Assembly: GCA_038316355.1 (NCBI GenBank) | Contig: JBBQAO010000006.1 | Coordinates: 1 to 64,000 of the forward strand | From: Ga0077527 sp038316355 | GTDB lineage: Bacteria > Pseudomonadota > Gammaproteobacteria > Burkholderiales > SG8-41 | Direction of reading: 5' to 3' | DNA: 64,000 bases | In this document: one piece after another, positions 35,806 through 45,541 of the stretch | How positions within the stretch are numbered: position 1 is the stretch's first letter | Layout of the letters: every line of letters begins with the position of its first letter | The notes under the pieces: generated by a model | What the model was told of the DNA's origin: nothing | Seen by the model: the letters and a program-made list of their open reading frames with translations, nothing else | Databases searched by the model: none | Program-made: the position numbers and the translations under genes

Positions 35806-37112
35806 TGCAAGGCTTCCATGCGGATGCGGGTGATTTTCCCGGAGACCACAGGCAAGGCTTCGATGCTGCGGATCGCGGCATCGATTTTCTTTTCCCGCGT
35901 CAGGTGGGTGAGCAGGATGATGTCGACATATTCCTCGCCGGCATGCGGTTCCTTCTGCACCAGCGCTTCGATTGAAACGGCCTGATCTGCCAGGATGCGC
36001 GTGATATCGGCCAACACGCCGGCCTTGTCCGCGACGCGCAGCCGCAGGTAATACGAAGTTTCGACCTCGCCCATCGGCAGCACCGGCACGTTCGACAACT
36101 GGTCGTGCTGGAACGCCAGATGCGGCACCCGGTGCCCCGGGTCCGCCGTCAGCGCACGCGCGACATCGACCAGATCGGCAACCACCGCCGACGCGGTCGG
36201 CTCAGCACCCGCACCTGCCCCGTAATACATGGTCTGGCCGACGGCATCGCCCTTGACCAGGATGGCATTCATCACGCCCTCGACGTTGGCGATCAGTTGC
36301 CGCTTCGGAATCAATGTCGGATGCACACGCAGCTCGAAACCGGCCGCCTTGCGTTTGGCAATGCCCAGCAGTTTGATGCGGTAGCCCAGTTCTTCGGCAT
36401 AGCGGATGTCTTCCTGCGCCAATTTCGAAATGCCTTCGACGTAGGCCTTGTCGAACTGCACCGGAATGCCGAAACCGATGGCCGCCATGATCGCCAGCTT
36501 GTGCGCGGCATCGACGCCCTCGATGTCGAAGGTCGGATCCGCCTCGGCATAACCCTTGCTCTGCGCCTCCTTCAGCACATCAGCGAATGCCGCACCCTTT
36601 GCCCGCATCTCGGAGAGGATGAAATTGCTGGTACCGTTGATGATGCCGGCAATCCATTCGATGCGGTTGGCGCTCAGTCCCTCGCGCAACGATTTGATGA
36701 TCGGAATGCCGCCGCCGACGGCGGCCTCGAAAGCCACCATCACGCCGCGGGCCCGAGCTGCGGCAAAGATTTCATTGCCGTGCAGCGCCAGCAACGCCTT
36801 GTTCGCCGTCACCACGTGTTTGCCGTTGGCGATGGCTTTCAGCATCAACTCCTTGGCGATCGTGTAGCCGCCGATCAGTTCGACGACGACGTCAATCTGC
36901 GGATCATTCACCACCTCGAATGCGTCCGCAGTGACCCGCGCCGCATCACCGGCGACAGCCTTGGCACGCACCACATCCTTGTCCGCAACCACGGCGATAC
37001 GGATCGTGCAGCCGGCGCGGCGCGAAATTTCCTCGCTGTTGCGCTGGAGCACCCTGAACGTGCCGCCACCGACAGTGCCGGTGCCCAGCAACCCCACATT
37101 GATCGGTTTCAT
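35802..37112 (-). CDS. hom: Homoserine dehydrogenase
   Basis: This enzyme reduces aspartate semialdehyde to homoserine, the branch to threonine and methionine. The 436-residue protein has the Rossmann motif GLLGTGTVGGGTF (9-21), the catalytic-domain blocks ANKALLA, GGGIPIIKSLREG, and GTSNFILSEM, and a C-terminal ACT domain (about 355-435) for feedback by threonine. The start is ATG 37110-37112 with AGGAAAG upstream. It sits in the operon alaC-hom-thrC, 37 bases after alaC. Confidence 0.97.
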   Translation of the reverse strand: MKPINVGLLGTGTVGGGTFRVLQRNSEEISRRAGCTIRIAVVADKDVVRAKAVAGDAARVTADAFEVVNDPQIDVVVELIGGYTIAKELMLKAIANGKHVVTANKALLALHGNEIFAAARARGVMVAFEAAVGGGIPIIKSLREGLSANRIEWIAGIINGTSNFILSEMRAKGAAFADVLKEAQSKGYAEADPTFDIEGVDAAHKLAIMAAIGFGIPVQFDKAYVEGISKLAQEDIRYAEELGYRIKLLGIAKRKAAGFELRVHPTLIPKRQLIANVEGVMNAILVKGDAVGQTMYYGAGAGAEPTASAVVADLVDVARALTADPGHRVPHLAFQHDQLSNVPVLPMGEVETSYYLRLRVADKAGVLADITRILADQAVSIEALVQKEPHAGEEYVDIILLTHLTREKKIDAAIRSIEALPVVSGKITRIRMEALQ

Positions 37113-37149
37113 GTTTCTGCTTTGCTTTCCTGTTGTTTCCGGTGCCCGG

Positions 37150-38337
37150 TTACTTGACCAGTCCATCCTTGCGGAACATTTCCTTGATGGTGCGTATTGC
37201 CTGGCGGGTCCGTGCTTCGTTTTCGATCAGCGCGAAACGCACGAAATCGTCGCCGTAATGGCCGAAACCGGTGCCTGGCGCCACCGCCACCCTGCCCTCG
37301 GCGAGCAGTTTTTTCGAGAACTCCAGGGATCCCATCTTTTTGTACGGTTCGGGGATCGGCGCCCAGATATACATTGTCGCCTGCGGCTTGGCCACTTCCC
37401 AGCCCATGGCATTCATGCCTGACCACAACACGTCACGACGGCCCTGGTAGATCTGACGCACGTTTTCCACGCAGTCCTGCGGGCCTTCGAGCGCAATGAT
37501 CGACGCCACCTGGATCGGCGTGAAGGTGCCGTAGTCGTGATAACTTTTCATCCGCGCCAGAGCGGTGACCAGATCGCGATTGCCGACCATGAAACCAACG
37601 CGCCAGCCGGCCATGTTGTAACTCTTGGACATGGTGAAAAATTCAACCGCAACTTCCCGCGCACCCGGCACCTGCAGGATTGACGGCGCCTTGTAACCGT
37701 CGAATACGATGTCGGCATAGGCCAGGTCGTGCACCACGTAAATATCGTGTTCCCGGGCAATCGCGATCAGCCGCTCGAAAAACGCCAGATCCACGCACTG
37801 TGTCGTCGGATTGCTCGGAAAATTGACGATCAGCATTTTCGGCTTCGGATAGGTATCCTTGATCGATTGCTCAAGAGCCGCAAAAAAATCGACGCCGGCA
37901 TGCATCGGTATATGGCGGATGTCAGCGCCGGCAATCACCGGACCGTAGATGTGGATCGGGTAACTCGGATTGGGCACCAGCACGATATCGCCCCGCTCCA
38001 GGGTCGCCAGCGCGAGATGGGCAATGCCCTCCTTGGAACCGATGGTGACAATGGCCTCCGACTCAGGATCCAACTCCACGCCATAGCGGCTCTGGTACCA
38101 GCCGCAGATCGCCTTGCGCAGCCGGCCGATGCCCTTGGATACCGAATAACCGTGGGTGTCCGTACGCTGCACGGATTCAATCAGTTTGTCGACGATATGC
38201 CGCGGCGTGGGCTGGTCGGGATTACCCATGCTGAAATCAATGATGTCCTCACCGCGCTGGCGGGCGGCGAGTTTCAGTTCACCAGTGACGTTAAATACGT
38301 ACGGCGGCAGGCGTTTGATGCGCGGAAATTCTTCCAT
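37150..38337 (-). CDS. alaC: Alanine transaminase AlaC-type aminotransferase
   Basis: A class I/II PLP aminotransferase of 395 residues. The PLP lysine lies in SKSYNMAGWRVGF; NFPSNPTTQ and YDLAYADI-like strands (VVHDLAYADIVFDG) are present. The N-terminus MEEFPRIKRLPPYVF is typical of AlaC, which makes alanine from pyruvate and glutamate. Its position just before hom and thrC is a common betaproteobacterial arrangement and hints at a role in amino-acid supply to this branch. Confidence 0.92.
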   Translation of the reverse strand: MEEFPRIKRLPPYVFNVTGELKLAARQRGEDIIDFSMGNPDQPTPRHIVDKLIESVQRTDTHGYSVSKGIGRLRKAICGWYQSRYGVELDPESEAIVTIGSKEGIAHLALATLERGDIVLVPNPSYPIHIYGPVIAGADIRHIPMHAGVDFFAALEQSIKDTYPKPKMLIVNFPSNPTTQCVDLAFFERLIAIAREHDIYVVHDLAYADIVFDGYKAPSILQVPGAREVAVEFFTMSKSYNMAGWRVGFMVGNRDLVTALARMKSYHDYGTFTPIQVASIIALEGPQDCVENVRQIYQGRRDVLWSGMNAMGWEVAKPQATMYIWAPIPEPYKKMGSLEFSKKLLAEGRVAVAPGTGFGHYGDDFVRFALIENEARTRQAIRTIKEMFRKDGLVK

Positions 38338-38525
38338 GTCTGAATCTCTGAGTGGTACTCTGGCGAGCCTGGGTAAACCCTGGTGACGTAAACTGTCCGG
38401 GTAAAATCAGCCGGGAACGATCCACCGCTTCTGCTGCAACGCCAAAAACGCGGCATTCCGGCTGCTTGCGGGTGGAAAACACACGATTGTATCGAAGCGG
38501 ATTATTCGCGGCAAATCAGAGAGTT

Positions 38526-38897
38526 ATGAAACTGCATCTGGCAGACAGCAAAAACCGTTACGCGGTCACCGGCTACGGCGTGGGTTACCTCGCCGTCAAC
38601 ACCATCCGCTACGAGCAAGCGCTGTTGATTACGCCCGACCAGGCCCCGGAACCATGGGCGGTACTGCAGTTTGCCGCACTGGATGCAGCAGCGATGGCCG
38701 CGCTGCTGGAAAAAAGCCCTGAAATCATCGTTCTGGGCACTGGTGCCACACAGCGGTTTGCCGCGCCAGCCGTTCTGCGCCCGCTGATTGAAGCCGGAAT
38801 CGGCCTCGAAACCATGAACACCCCGGCAGCCTGCCGCACCTACAACATCCTGATGGGTGAAGGCCGGCGCGTGCTGGCGGCTATGTTGCTGCCCTGA
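38526..38897 (+). CDS. Mth938/DUF498-like domain protein
   Basis: The 123-residue product matches the small MTH938-like family (DUF498): a beta-rich start (GYGVGYLAVN), then SPEIIVLGTGATQRF and GLETMNTPAACRTYNIL. In eukaryotes a relative (NDUFAF3) helps assemble respiratory complex I; the bacterial role is not known. From ATG 38526, GAGAG lies just upstream. Its last 17 bases overlap the 3' end of the large kinase gene on the other strand. Confidence 0.85.
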   Translation: MKLHLADSKNRYAVTGYGVGYLAVNTIRYEQALLITPDQAPEPWAVLQFAALDAAAMAALLEKSPEIIVLGTGATQRFAAPAVLRPLIEAGIGLETMNTPAACRTYNILMGEGRRVLAAMLLP

Positions 38898-41800
38898 CCT
38901 GCACCGCCAGTTCGCCGGTGCGCACAGCCTGCAGCGGCAGCGTGAAGTAAAAGGTCGCGCCCAGATCCGGTTCGGCCTCGGCCCAGACCTGGCCACCGTG
39001 GCGCCGGATTACGCGCTGCACCAGTGCCAGCCCGATACCCGTGCCCTGGAACTCCGACTCGCTGTGCAGCCGCTGGAAGGCGCCGAACAGCTTGTTGACG
39101 TACGCCATGTCAAATCCGACGCCGTTGTCGCGGACAAAGTAAGTGCGGCCGTCCGCAGCTTCGACGCAGCCCACCTCGATCACGGCGCCAGGCCTGGTGC
39201 CGGTGAATTTCCAGGCATTGCGCAGCAGGTTATCCAGCGCAATGCGCAACAGGCCGGCGTCCGCCGCCACCACCATGCCCGGCGCCACCTCGACATGGAC
39301 CTTGCGACCGGAATCCGCCGCCGCCAGTTCTGCAGCGATGTCCAGCGCCAATGCCGTCAGGTCGCAGGCGCGGATTTGCGGATCGCGGCGGGTGACGCGC
39401 GCCAGCTCCAGCAGGTCATCAATCAGCTTCGCCATGCGCTGGCTGCCGGCCCGCACCCGGTCCAGATAGCTGCGGCCGGTTGCATCCAGTTTCATCGCAT
39501 ACTCATCGAGCAGGATCTGGCTGAAGCCGTCGATGGTGCGCAGTGGCGCGCGCAAGTCATGGGATACCGAGTACGAAAACGACTCCAGCTCGCGGTTGGC
39601 TGCCGCCAGCGCGCGCGTGCGCTGCTCGACGCGCTGCTCGAGCTCGGCGTTAAGATGGCGCACTTCGGCTTCGGCATGGCGAAAATCAGTCAAGTCATAA
39701 CCCATCAGATGCACCCCGGTCACGGCCCCGTCATCGGCAACATGCGGAATCAGCGTCAGGCGGGCGACGCGCGAACCGGTTTGGGTATCCAGAGCGCGTT
39801 CCGTGGTGACTTCATCGCCATTCAATGCGCGGGTCAGCAATGGCGCCAGCGTTTCCCCGTATTGCGACACATCCTGCTCGACCCGCAATGCACCGCCCAG
39901 GACATCCAGCCTGGCGGGACCAAACCAGCGGTCAAACGCAATGTTTGAATATTGCAGATGCTGCCGTTCGTCGAAAAACGCGATGACCGCCGGCACATTG
40001 TCGGCAATGGCGCGCAACCGGCTTTCGTTGTCGCGCAGCAGTCGCTCCATGTGCAACTGGTCGGTCATGTCACGGAGCAGCACCAGCCGGACTTTCTCTC
40101 CTGCGAGCATGGTCGGATAGGAGTAGGCCTCGACGTCAACCACCTCGCCGTTGCTGCGCATATGTTGCTTCTGCAGCCGTTCGACAATGCCGGTGGGCCG
40201 CCCCTCGATGCCACCAAGGTAGCGTTCGCGGCCGGCGGGGGTCTGAATGTCGAGCAGGTTCATCGTCAGCATCTGCTCCCGGCTATAACCGTACATCTCC
40301 AGGCAGGCGTCGTTGCAGTCGATGAAATGCAGTTTATCCTCATGGCGCAGGTAAATCGGCAACGGGGTCAGCGTAAAAATCTGCCGGTAGCGGGCTTCGC
40401 TTTCAAGGACCCGGACTTCGCTTTCGACCTGCTCGGAAATATCGGCGATGACCGATATCAGGTACGGCGTTTTTTCACTGCCCTGGCCTTCATCAAATCT
40501 GGACACCGAAAGATTGACCCAGACGTTTTTCCCGTCCTTGCGCCGGTAGCGTTTGCGACGGGAATATCCTGTCGTGGTGCCGGACATCAACTGCTGATTC
40601 ATGTCGTGCGTGGCAGCCAGGTCCTCCTCATGCGTGAGTTCGGTGGTGGTTTTCTGCAGCAGTTCGCTTTCCGTATACCCGAGGATTTCACACAGCTTCC
40701 TGTTGACCCGCAGAAACCGCGGTCGCGGCGAAAACTCCCTGATCGCAATACCTACCGAAGCCTGTTCGAACACCAACCGGAATCGTGCTTCACTCTCTTC
40801 CAGTGCCAGTTGGCCGAGCCGGCGGTCGGTGATGTCCATGGCCAGTATCAGCCGCGCCGGTTGGCCGCCATACTGAAACGGCTGCGCGGTAATTTCAACA
40901 GTGATGATCTGCCCGCTCTTGGTGACATGCCGGCGCTCGAAATGCGCCGGCTGCGCCGGATCGCGATTGAGCAGTTGCTGCATCACCAGACCGCGCTCTT
41001 CCTCATCCTGCAGGTCGACCACGCTCATCGCCTGGAACTCCTCGCGCGTGTAGCCATATTTCGCGATGGCGGCATCGTTGACCGCGAGGAATTTCGGAGC
41101 ATGTATTTCAGTCACCCACATCGGCAACGGTGTCGCAGCAAAAATCCGGCGATAACGCTCCTCGCTCGCCTCCAGCGCCTCGACCATCTTCATGCGCTCC
41201 GTGACGTCCTGCGCGGTGGCCAGCACTCCGGTGAATTTTCCGGACTCATCAATCAACGGCGTATTGCTCCATTCACAAATGATGCGGCTGCCATCCTTGC
41301 GGATGTTTTCGTTGCTGCCCGAGACATTCATCTCGCCGGCCTGCAGGCGGGCGCGCCGTGCCGACACCTGTTCGCTCACCGGTCCGGAAACAATCAACGC
41401 GGCGATGTCACGGCCGCGCAGCTCTGCGGTGGTGTAGCCGAAAATCCGTTCCGCAGCGGGATTGCAGTACACCAGAAGGAAATCCTGATCCTGAAGCAGG
41501 CAGGCCACCGGCATGTGCTCCAGTTGCAGCTCCAGCATGTCCAGCAGGTGGCGGCGTTCGCGCTCAAGATCCGTGCTGGTCTGCTGTGCCTCGGCGCGGT
41601 CCATGAACTGACCGATCTCGCGGCCAATCACCTCCAGGGTGTCGAGCATCACCTGGTCGGGCGCCTCGACGCGCTCGCTGAAAAATTCCAGGGCGTCCTC
41701 GGTAATGCGGTTGCGGCGGATAGGCACGGCAACCGCGCCACGCAATCCGGCCCTCTCGGCAAAATAGCGCCGCCGTTCGCTCTGCTGCGTAAAATCCGCA

Positions 41801-43479
41801 TACCAGACAATTTCATTGCGGGAAACGGCAAGGCTGACCGTTCCCGTCTTCATGTTGGCCATTTGGGGCGTCCGCGCAAATTCGACAAACGCATCCGCCC
41901 GGATGCCGGGCGCCAGCCAGTACTCATGGCAACTCAGCATCGAGGTTGCGGGATCAATGTGTCGCCGCGCGCCCCAGCCCCACTCCATGGTCCGGCAAAC
42001 GGTTTCGATTACCGCCTGGATCGCCTGTCCCTGGTCTTTTTCCTGGGTCAGGATGCGCGCAACGTCATGCTGCATGCGCAATTGCTGGCGCAACACAACC
42101 TCGGCGGTAATGTCATTACCCACGCCGCGGTAACCGGCCAGCGTCCCGTCTTCGCGGAAAACCGGTTCACCGTTGAGACTGCCGTACGCCACCCCCCCCT
42201 GCGGGCTGGTATAACGCAGGGTCAGATCGTGGAAAGGCGCGCTGCGCGCGATCGCAGCCTTGTGAGCCATCCAGTCGGAGCCCACGGGTGTGATGAACGT
42301 ATTTTCCCAGCGTGATTTCCCCAACATTTCGTCGGCAGACCTGCCCGTCAACCGGGAAAAACCCCCGGAAATCTGCGTCATGCGGTATTCAGCATCCGCT
42401 TCCCAATACCAGTCGGAGCCCAGTGCATTCAGCGCTTTGAAGCGGGACTCGCTGCTGCGCAGCGCGCTTTGCGTCGCCTGCTGCCGCGCCAGCAATACCA
42501 GCAGCACCAGCGTGCCCCCGGCAAGCAGCCCGACCAGCAGGCCGGCGATGATGCGGAAGCGCAAGGCTGTCCTGCTGCTGCCAGCCATTACCGCACTGGC
42601 ATTCACCCCGACCCCGACCAGCAGCGGATGATCGCTCATGGCGCAAAAACTGCTGATGCGCCCGATGCCGTCCACCGGGCCGCTCATCATGCCTGTGCGG
42701 CAACCCTGGCCGAGCTGCAGCACCGGCCGGAGCCCGTCATTGCCGCTCAAATCATTGCCGGCAATGACAGCGTCCCCGCTCATGCTGACGATCAGCGTGC
42801 CGTCTTTCCTGAGCAAGGACACCATGCCGTCTGCACTCAGGTTCATCTCGCCACGAATCTGCTGCAGCCGGGAAATATCGGCCGTCACGAGCGTGAGGCC
42901 CAGCAATTTCCCTTCGCGGTCATTCACCGGATAACTCAGGTGCAATGCCCAGACGCCGGAATTGCCGGACTGCATTGCCGGACTGATATGCACCTTCAGC
43001 ACGGTCCGCCGGTGAGCGGCAAAGTGCGCGGCAATGACCTCCGGCGGCGTTGCCATCGCCTGACTTTCCCAGACTTTGGTACCGGCGGCATCGAACAGCG
43101 AAAATTCGGCAAACTTTATGCTTCTTCCAGCAACCATCCGCGACATGCGCAATGCCGCGACATCCAGTCCGTCGCGCTGCGCTTCCACGGCAACCAGCCG
43201 CACCAGACCCTCGGCTGCGGCAAGCCTCGCATCGAGCTGGTCGCGCAGCGATCTGGACAGCGTTTCGGTTAGCCGCTCCACAGATTGGCTGGCGGCAGTG
43301 CTGGCCTTGTGGATCGCCGCCTCGTCGGCGACATATATGGCCACGCCGAGAAACAATGCACCCAGCGTCAGGACATAGCGCGGATTGTGCAGACTCGCAG
43401 GCAGGCGGCCGATCAGCGACCGGGTATTGCGCGCATCACCGCTGTTCTGCAACGTTCCTCTCCCCGATGAATTTGTCAC
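38881..43479 (-). CDS. Giant multi-PAS sensor histidine kinase
   Basis: The 1532-residue kinase starts with a membrane segment (about 34-50), a periplasmic region (about 52-300), and a second segment (about 305-330). At least five PAS/PAC domains and one GAF-like domain follow. The HisKA H-box is SVSHDLRAPLR and the ATPase has NAWKFTG, DNGVGFD and GTGIGLA. No receiver domain is attached and no response regulator is adjacent. The frame starts at GTG 43479, but TTG at 43450-43452 follows GGGGAGAGG, a much better ribosome site, so the true start may be nine codons later. Such a long sensor suggests integration of several cytoplasmic signals with one periplasmic input. Confidence 0.92.
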   Translation of the reverse strand: MTNSSGRGTLQNSGDARNTRSLIGRLPASLHNPRYVLTLGALFLGVAIYVADEAAIHKASTAASQSVERLTETLSRSLRDQLDARLAAAEGLVRLVAVEAQRDGLDVAALRMSRMVAGRSIKFAEFSLFDAAGTKVWESQAMATPPEVIAAHFAAHRRTVLKVHISPAMQSGNSGVWALHLSYPVNDREGKLLGLTLVTADISRLQQIRGEMNLSADGMVSLLRKDGTLIVSMSGDAVIAGNDLSGNDGLRPVLQLGQGCRTGMMSGPVDGIGRISSFCAMSDHPLLVGVGVNASAVMAGSSRTALRFRIIAGLLVGLLAGGTLVLLVLLARQQATQSALRSSESRFKALNALGSDWYWEADAEYRMTQISGGFSRLTGRSADEMLGKSRWENTFITPVGSDWMAHKAAIARSAPFHDLTLRYTSPQGGVAYGSLNGEPVFREDGTLAGYRGVGNDITAEVVLRQQLRMQHDVARILTQEKDQGQAIQAVIETVCRTMEWGWGARRHIDPATSMLSCHEYWLAPGIRADAFVEFARTPQMANMKTGTVSLAVSRNEIVWYADFTQQSERRRYFAERAGLRGAVAVPIRRNRITEDALEFFSERVEAPDQVMLDTLEVIGREIGQFMDRAEAQQTSTDLERERRHLLDMLELQLEHMPVACLLQDQDFLLVYCNPAAERIFGYTTAELRGRDIAALIVSGPVSEQVSARRARLQAGEMNVSGSNENIRKDGSRIICEWSNTPLIDESGKFTGVLATAQDVTERMKMVEALEASEERYRRIFAATPLPMWVTEIHAPKFLAVNDAAIAKYGYTREEFQAMSVVDLQDEEERGLVMQQLLNRDPAQPAHFERRHVTKSGQIITVEITAQPFQYGGQPARLILAMDITDRRLGQLALEESEARFRLVFEQASVGIAIREFSPRPRFLRVNRKLCEILGYTESELLQKTTTELTHEEDLAATHDMNQQLMSGTTTGYSRRKRYRRKDGKNVWVNLSVSRFDEGQGSEKTPYLISVIADISEQVESEVRVLESEARYRQIFTLTPLPIYLRHEDKLHFIDCNDACLEMYGYSREQMLTMNLLDIQTPAGRERYLGGIEGRPTGIVERLQKQHMRSNGEVVDVEAYSYPTMLAGEKVRLVLLRDMTDQLHMERLLRDNESRLRAIADNVPAVIAFFDERQHLQYSNIAFDRWFGPARLDVLGGALRVEQDVSQYGETLAPLLTRALNGDEVTTERALDTQTGSRVARLTLIPHVADDGAVTGVHLMGYDLTDFRHAEAEVRHLNAELEQRVEQRTRALAAANRELESFSYSVSHDLRAPLRTIDGFSQILLDEYAMKLDATGRSYLDRVRAGSQRMAKLIDDLLELARVTRRDPQIRACDLTALALDIAAELAAADSGRKVHVEVAPGMVVAADAGLLRIALDNLLRNAWKFTGTRPGAVIEVGCVEAADGRTYFVRDNGVGFDMAYVNKLFGAFQRLHSESEFQGTGIGLALVQRVIRRHGGQVWAEAEPDLGATFYFTLPLQAVRTGELAVQVRAAT

Positions 43480-43628
43480 AGTCTTTTATGTACGCTCCGG
43501 CTGTCATGGACACTGGCGCGCGATGGTTCATCTTATAATTGCACCGCCACCTTGTCTAATTCGTTTCAGTCCTTATTCGTTTCAGTCCTTACTTTCTCTG
43601 CACATTCCCCCACGAAAGCCTTTCTGCC

Positions 43629-44546
43629 ATGCCTTCACAGATCAATGCTGTTGCCGAACAGATCAACAGCATCATCCTCGGCAAATCGCAGCAGATCAGG
43701 CTGGCCATCGCCTGCATCCTCGCCCGTGGCCACCTGCTGATCGAGGATGTGCCGGGCGTCGGCAAAACCACGCTGGCCCATGCCATTGCAACGTCGCTGG
43801 GCCTGAAATTCCAGCGCATCCAGTTCACCAGTGACCTGCTGCCGGCCGATATCCTCGGCGTATCCGTCTACAACCGCGACAGCGCCAGCTTCGAATTCCA
43901 CCCCGGCCCGATATTCACCAATGTCGTGCTCGCCGATGAGGTCAATCGCGCCACACCGCGTGCGCAAAGCGCACTGCTCGAAGCGATGGAGGAAAACCAG
44001 GTCACCACCGAGGGTGAAACCCGCCCCCTGCCGCGCCCGTTTTTCGTGATTGCCACACAGAATCCCTCGCACCAGATCGGCACTTTTCCGTTGCCGGAAT
44101 CCCAGCTCGACCGTTTCCTGATGCGTATCGAACTGGGCTATCCCGATGCGCAGGCCGAACGCGCATTGCTCAATGGCATTGACCGGCGTGACCTGCTGAG
44201 CCGGCTGCAGCCGCGTCTGACTCCGGACGCGCTGGCGCAACTGCAGCGTGAAGTGCAGCAGGTTCACGCCTCCCCCGCCCTGCTCGACTATCTGCAGGCA
44301 CTGGTCAATCACACCCGCCAGGCGCCGTATTTCGCGCACGGTCTCTCGCCGCGGGCCGCGCTGGCCATGCTGCATGGCGCCCGTGCCTGGGCTTACATGG
44401 ATGACCGGAATCATGTCGTGCCGGAAGATTTGCAGGCCGTGCTGCCGGCCATCATCGCGCACCGGCTGAGTCCCGCCAGCGAACCCGGCGGCGCAAGCCG
44501 CAACGATCTGGTGGTACGCCTGCTGCAGCAGGTCGCCATCCCCTGA
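43629..44546 (+). CDS. MoxR-family AAA+ ATPase
   Basis: MoxR ATPases act as chaperones for maturing protein complexes. The 305 residues have Walker A VPGVGKTT (41-48), Walker B as VLADEVNRA, a sensor ATQNP, and the typical lid. It is the first gene of a three-gene operon with DUF58 and TgpA. The next ATG overlaps its stop by one base (TGATG), so translation is coupled. Confidence 0.94.
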   Translation: MPSQINAVAEQINSIILGKSQQIRLAIACILARGHLLIEDVPGVGKTTLAHAIATSLGLKFQRIQFTSDLLPADILGVSVYNRDSASFEFHPGPIFTNVVLADEVNRATPRAQSALLEAMEENQVTTEGETRPLPRPFFVIATQNPSHQIGTFPLPESQLDRFLMRIELGYPDAQAERALLNGIDRRDLLSRLQPRLTPDALAQLQREVQQVHASPALLDYLQALVNHTRQAPYFAHGLSPRAALAMLHGARAWAYMDDRNHVVPEDLQAVLPAIIAHRLSPASEPGGASRNDLVVRLLQQVAIP

Positions 44547-45541
44547 TGCCCCCGGCAGCCGGATCGCCGTCGTTGTTCGGCGCGCTTAAAAACGGCGTCC
44601 TCGAATGGATGTTCCAGTGGCGCGGCCCTGAACGTGGCACCATCGTGCTGGTGCAACGGCGCGTATTCATATTGCCCACGCGTCAGGGACTGCTGTTCGC
44701 CGGAGTGATCGTGCTGATGCTGATCGGCTCGGTCAATTACGACCTGTCCCTCGGCTTCATCCTTGCGTTCCTGCTCGGCGCCACCGGCATCCAGTCGATG
44801 CTGCACACCTTCCGCAACATGGCCAACCTGCGCATCGCCGCCGGGCGGGTGCAGCCGGTGTTCGCAGGCGAACTGGCACAATTCCAGATCCGCATTGCCA
44901 ACCGTGCGCGCATCCATCGCTACAGCATCGGCGTCACCCGTGACCGGCTGAACGCCGTCTACGTCGATGTACCGCCCGGCGACGAAATCACCGCAACAAT
45001 AGGCGTGCCCGCAACCCGGCGCGGCTGGTTGCGCCCGGGACGCCTGACCCTGTTCACTTTTTTCCCGGTCGGACTGTTCCGCGCCTGGTCTTACGCCGAC
45101 CTCGACATGCAGGGGCTGGTGTATCCCGCGCCGGCGTCTCCGGGACTCTCACTGCCGCTGCCGGAGGCCGGCAGCGGCGACGGTGGTGCGCATGGTCAGG
45201 GGCATGATGAATTCTCCGGACTGCGCCAGTACCGCCCCGGCGACTCGCCCCGCCACATCGCGTGGAAGGCCGTGGCACGTGATGACACACTGCTGACCAA
45301 ACAATTCGCCGGGCGCGCCGATGCCGAACTCTGGCTGGCCTGGGACACGCTGCCGCCGGCCATGGACAGCGAAAACCGGATTGCGCATCTCGCGCGATGG
45401 GTCATCGACGCGGACCGCGCCGGTCTGGCTTACGGCCTGCGTCTGCCCGGCCTGACATTGCCGATCGCCAACGGCGCCACACACCGCGATAATTGCCTGC
45501 GCGCACTGGCCTTGCATGGTCTCGCTGCCGACCACGCTTAA
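44546..45541 (+). CDS. DUF58-domain membrane protein
   Basis: The 331 residues have two neighbouring hydrophobic segments (about 50-90) followed by a soluble part. The soluble part holds the DUF58 signature GEFSGLRQYRPGDSPRHIAWKAVARDD, here written in parts as DEFSGLRQYRPGDS and RHIAWK. DUF58 proteins partner MoxR ATPases and often contain a VWA-like fold. It overlaps the moxR stop by one base and the tgpA start by 26 bases, a tight operon. Exact function unknown. Confidence 0.92.
   Translation: MPPAAGSPSLFGALKNGVLEWMFQWRGPERGTIVLVQRRVFILPTRQGLLFAGVIVLMLIGSVNYDLSLGFILAFLLGATGIQSMLHTFRNMANLRIAAGRVQPVFAGELAQFQIRIANRARIHRYSIGVTRDRLNAVYVDVPPGDEITATIGVPATRRGWLRPGRLTLFTFFPVGLFRAWSYADLDMQGLVYPAPASPGLSLPLPEAGSGDGGAHGQGHDEFSGLRQYRPGDSPRHIAWKAVARDDTLLTKQFAGRADAELWLAWDTLPPAMDSENRIAHLARWVIDADRAGLAYGLRLPGLTLPIANGATHRDNCLRALALHGLAADHA

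Noticed and set aside
34307..38525. Threonine leader peptide or riboswitch controlling alaC-hom-thrC
   Set aside because: The upstream region is short and shows no run of Thr/Ile codons and no riboswitch fold.
39952..42315. 787-codon open frame antisense to the giant kinase
   Set aside because: It is a shadow of repeated PAS coding sequence.
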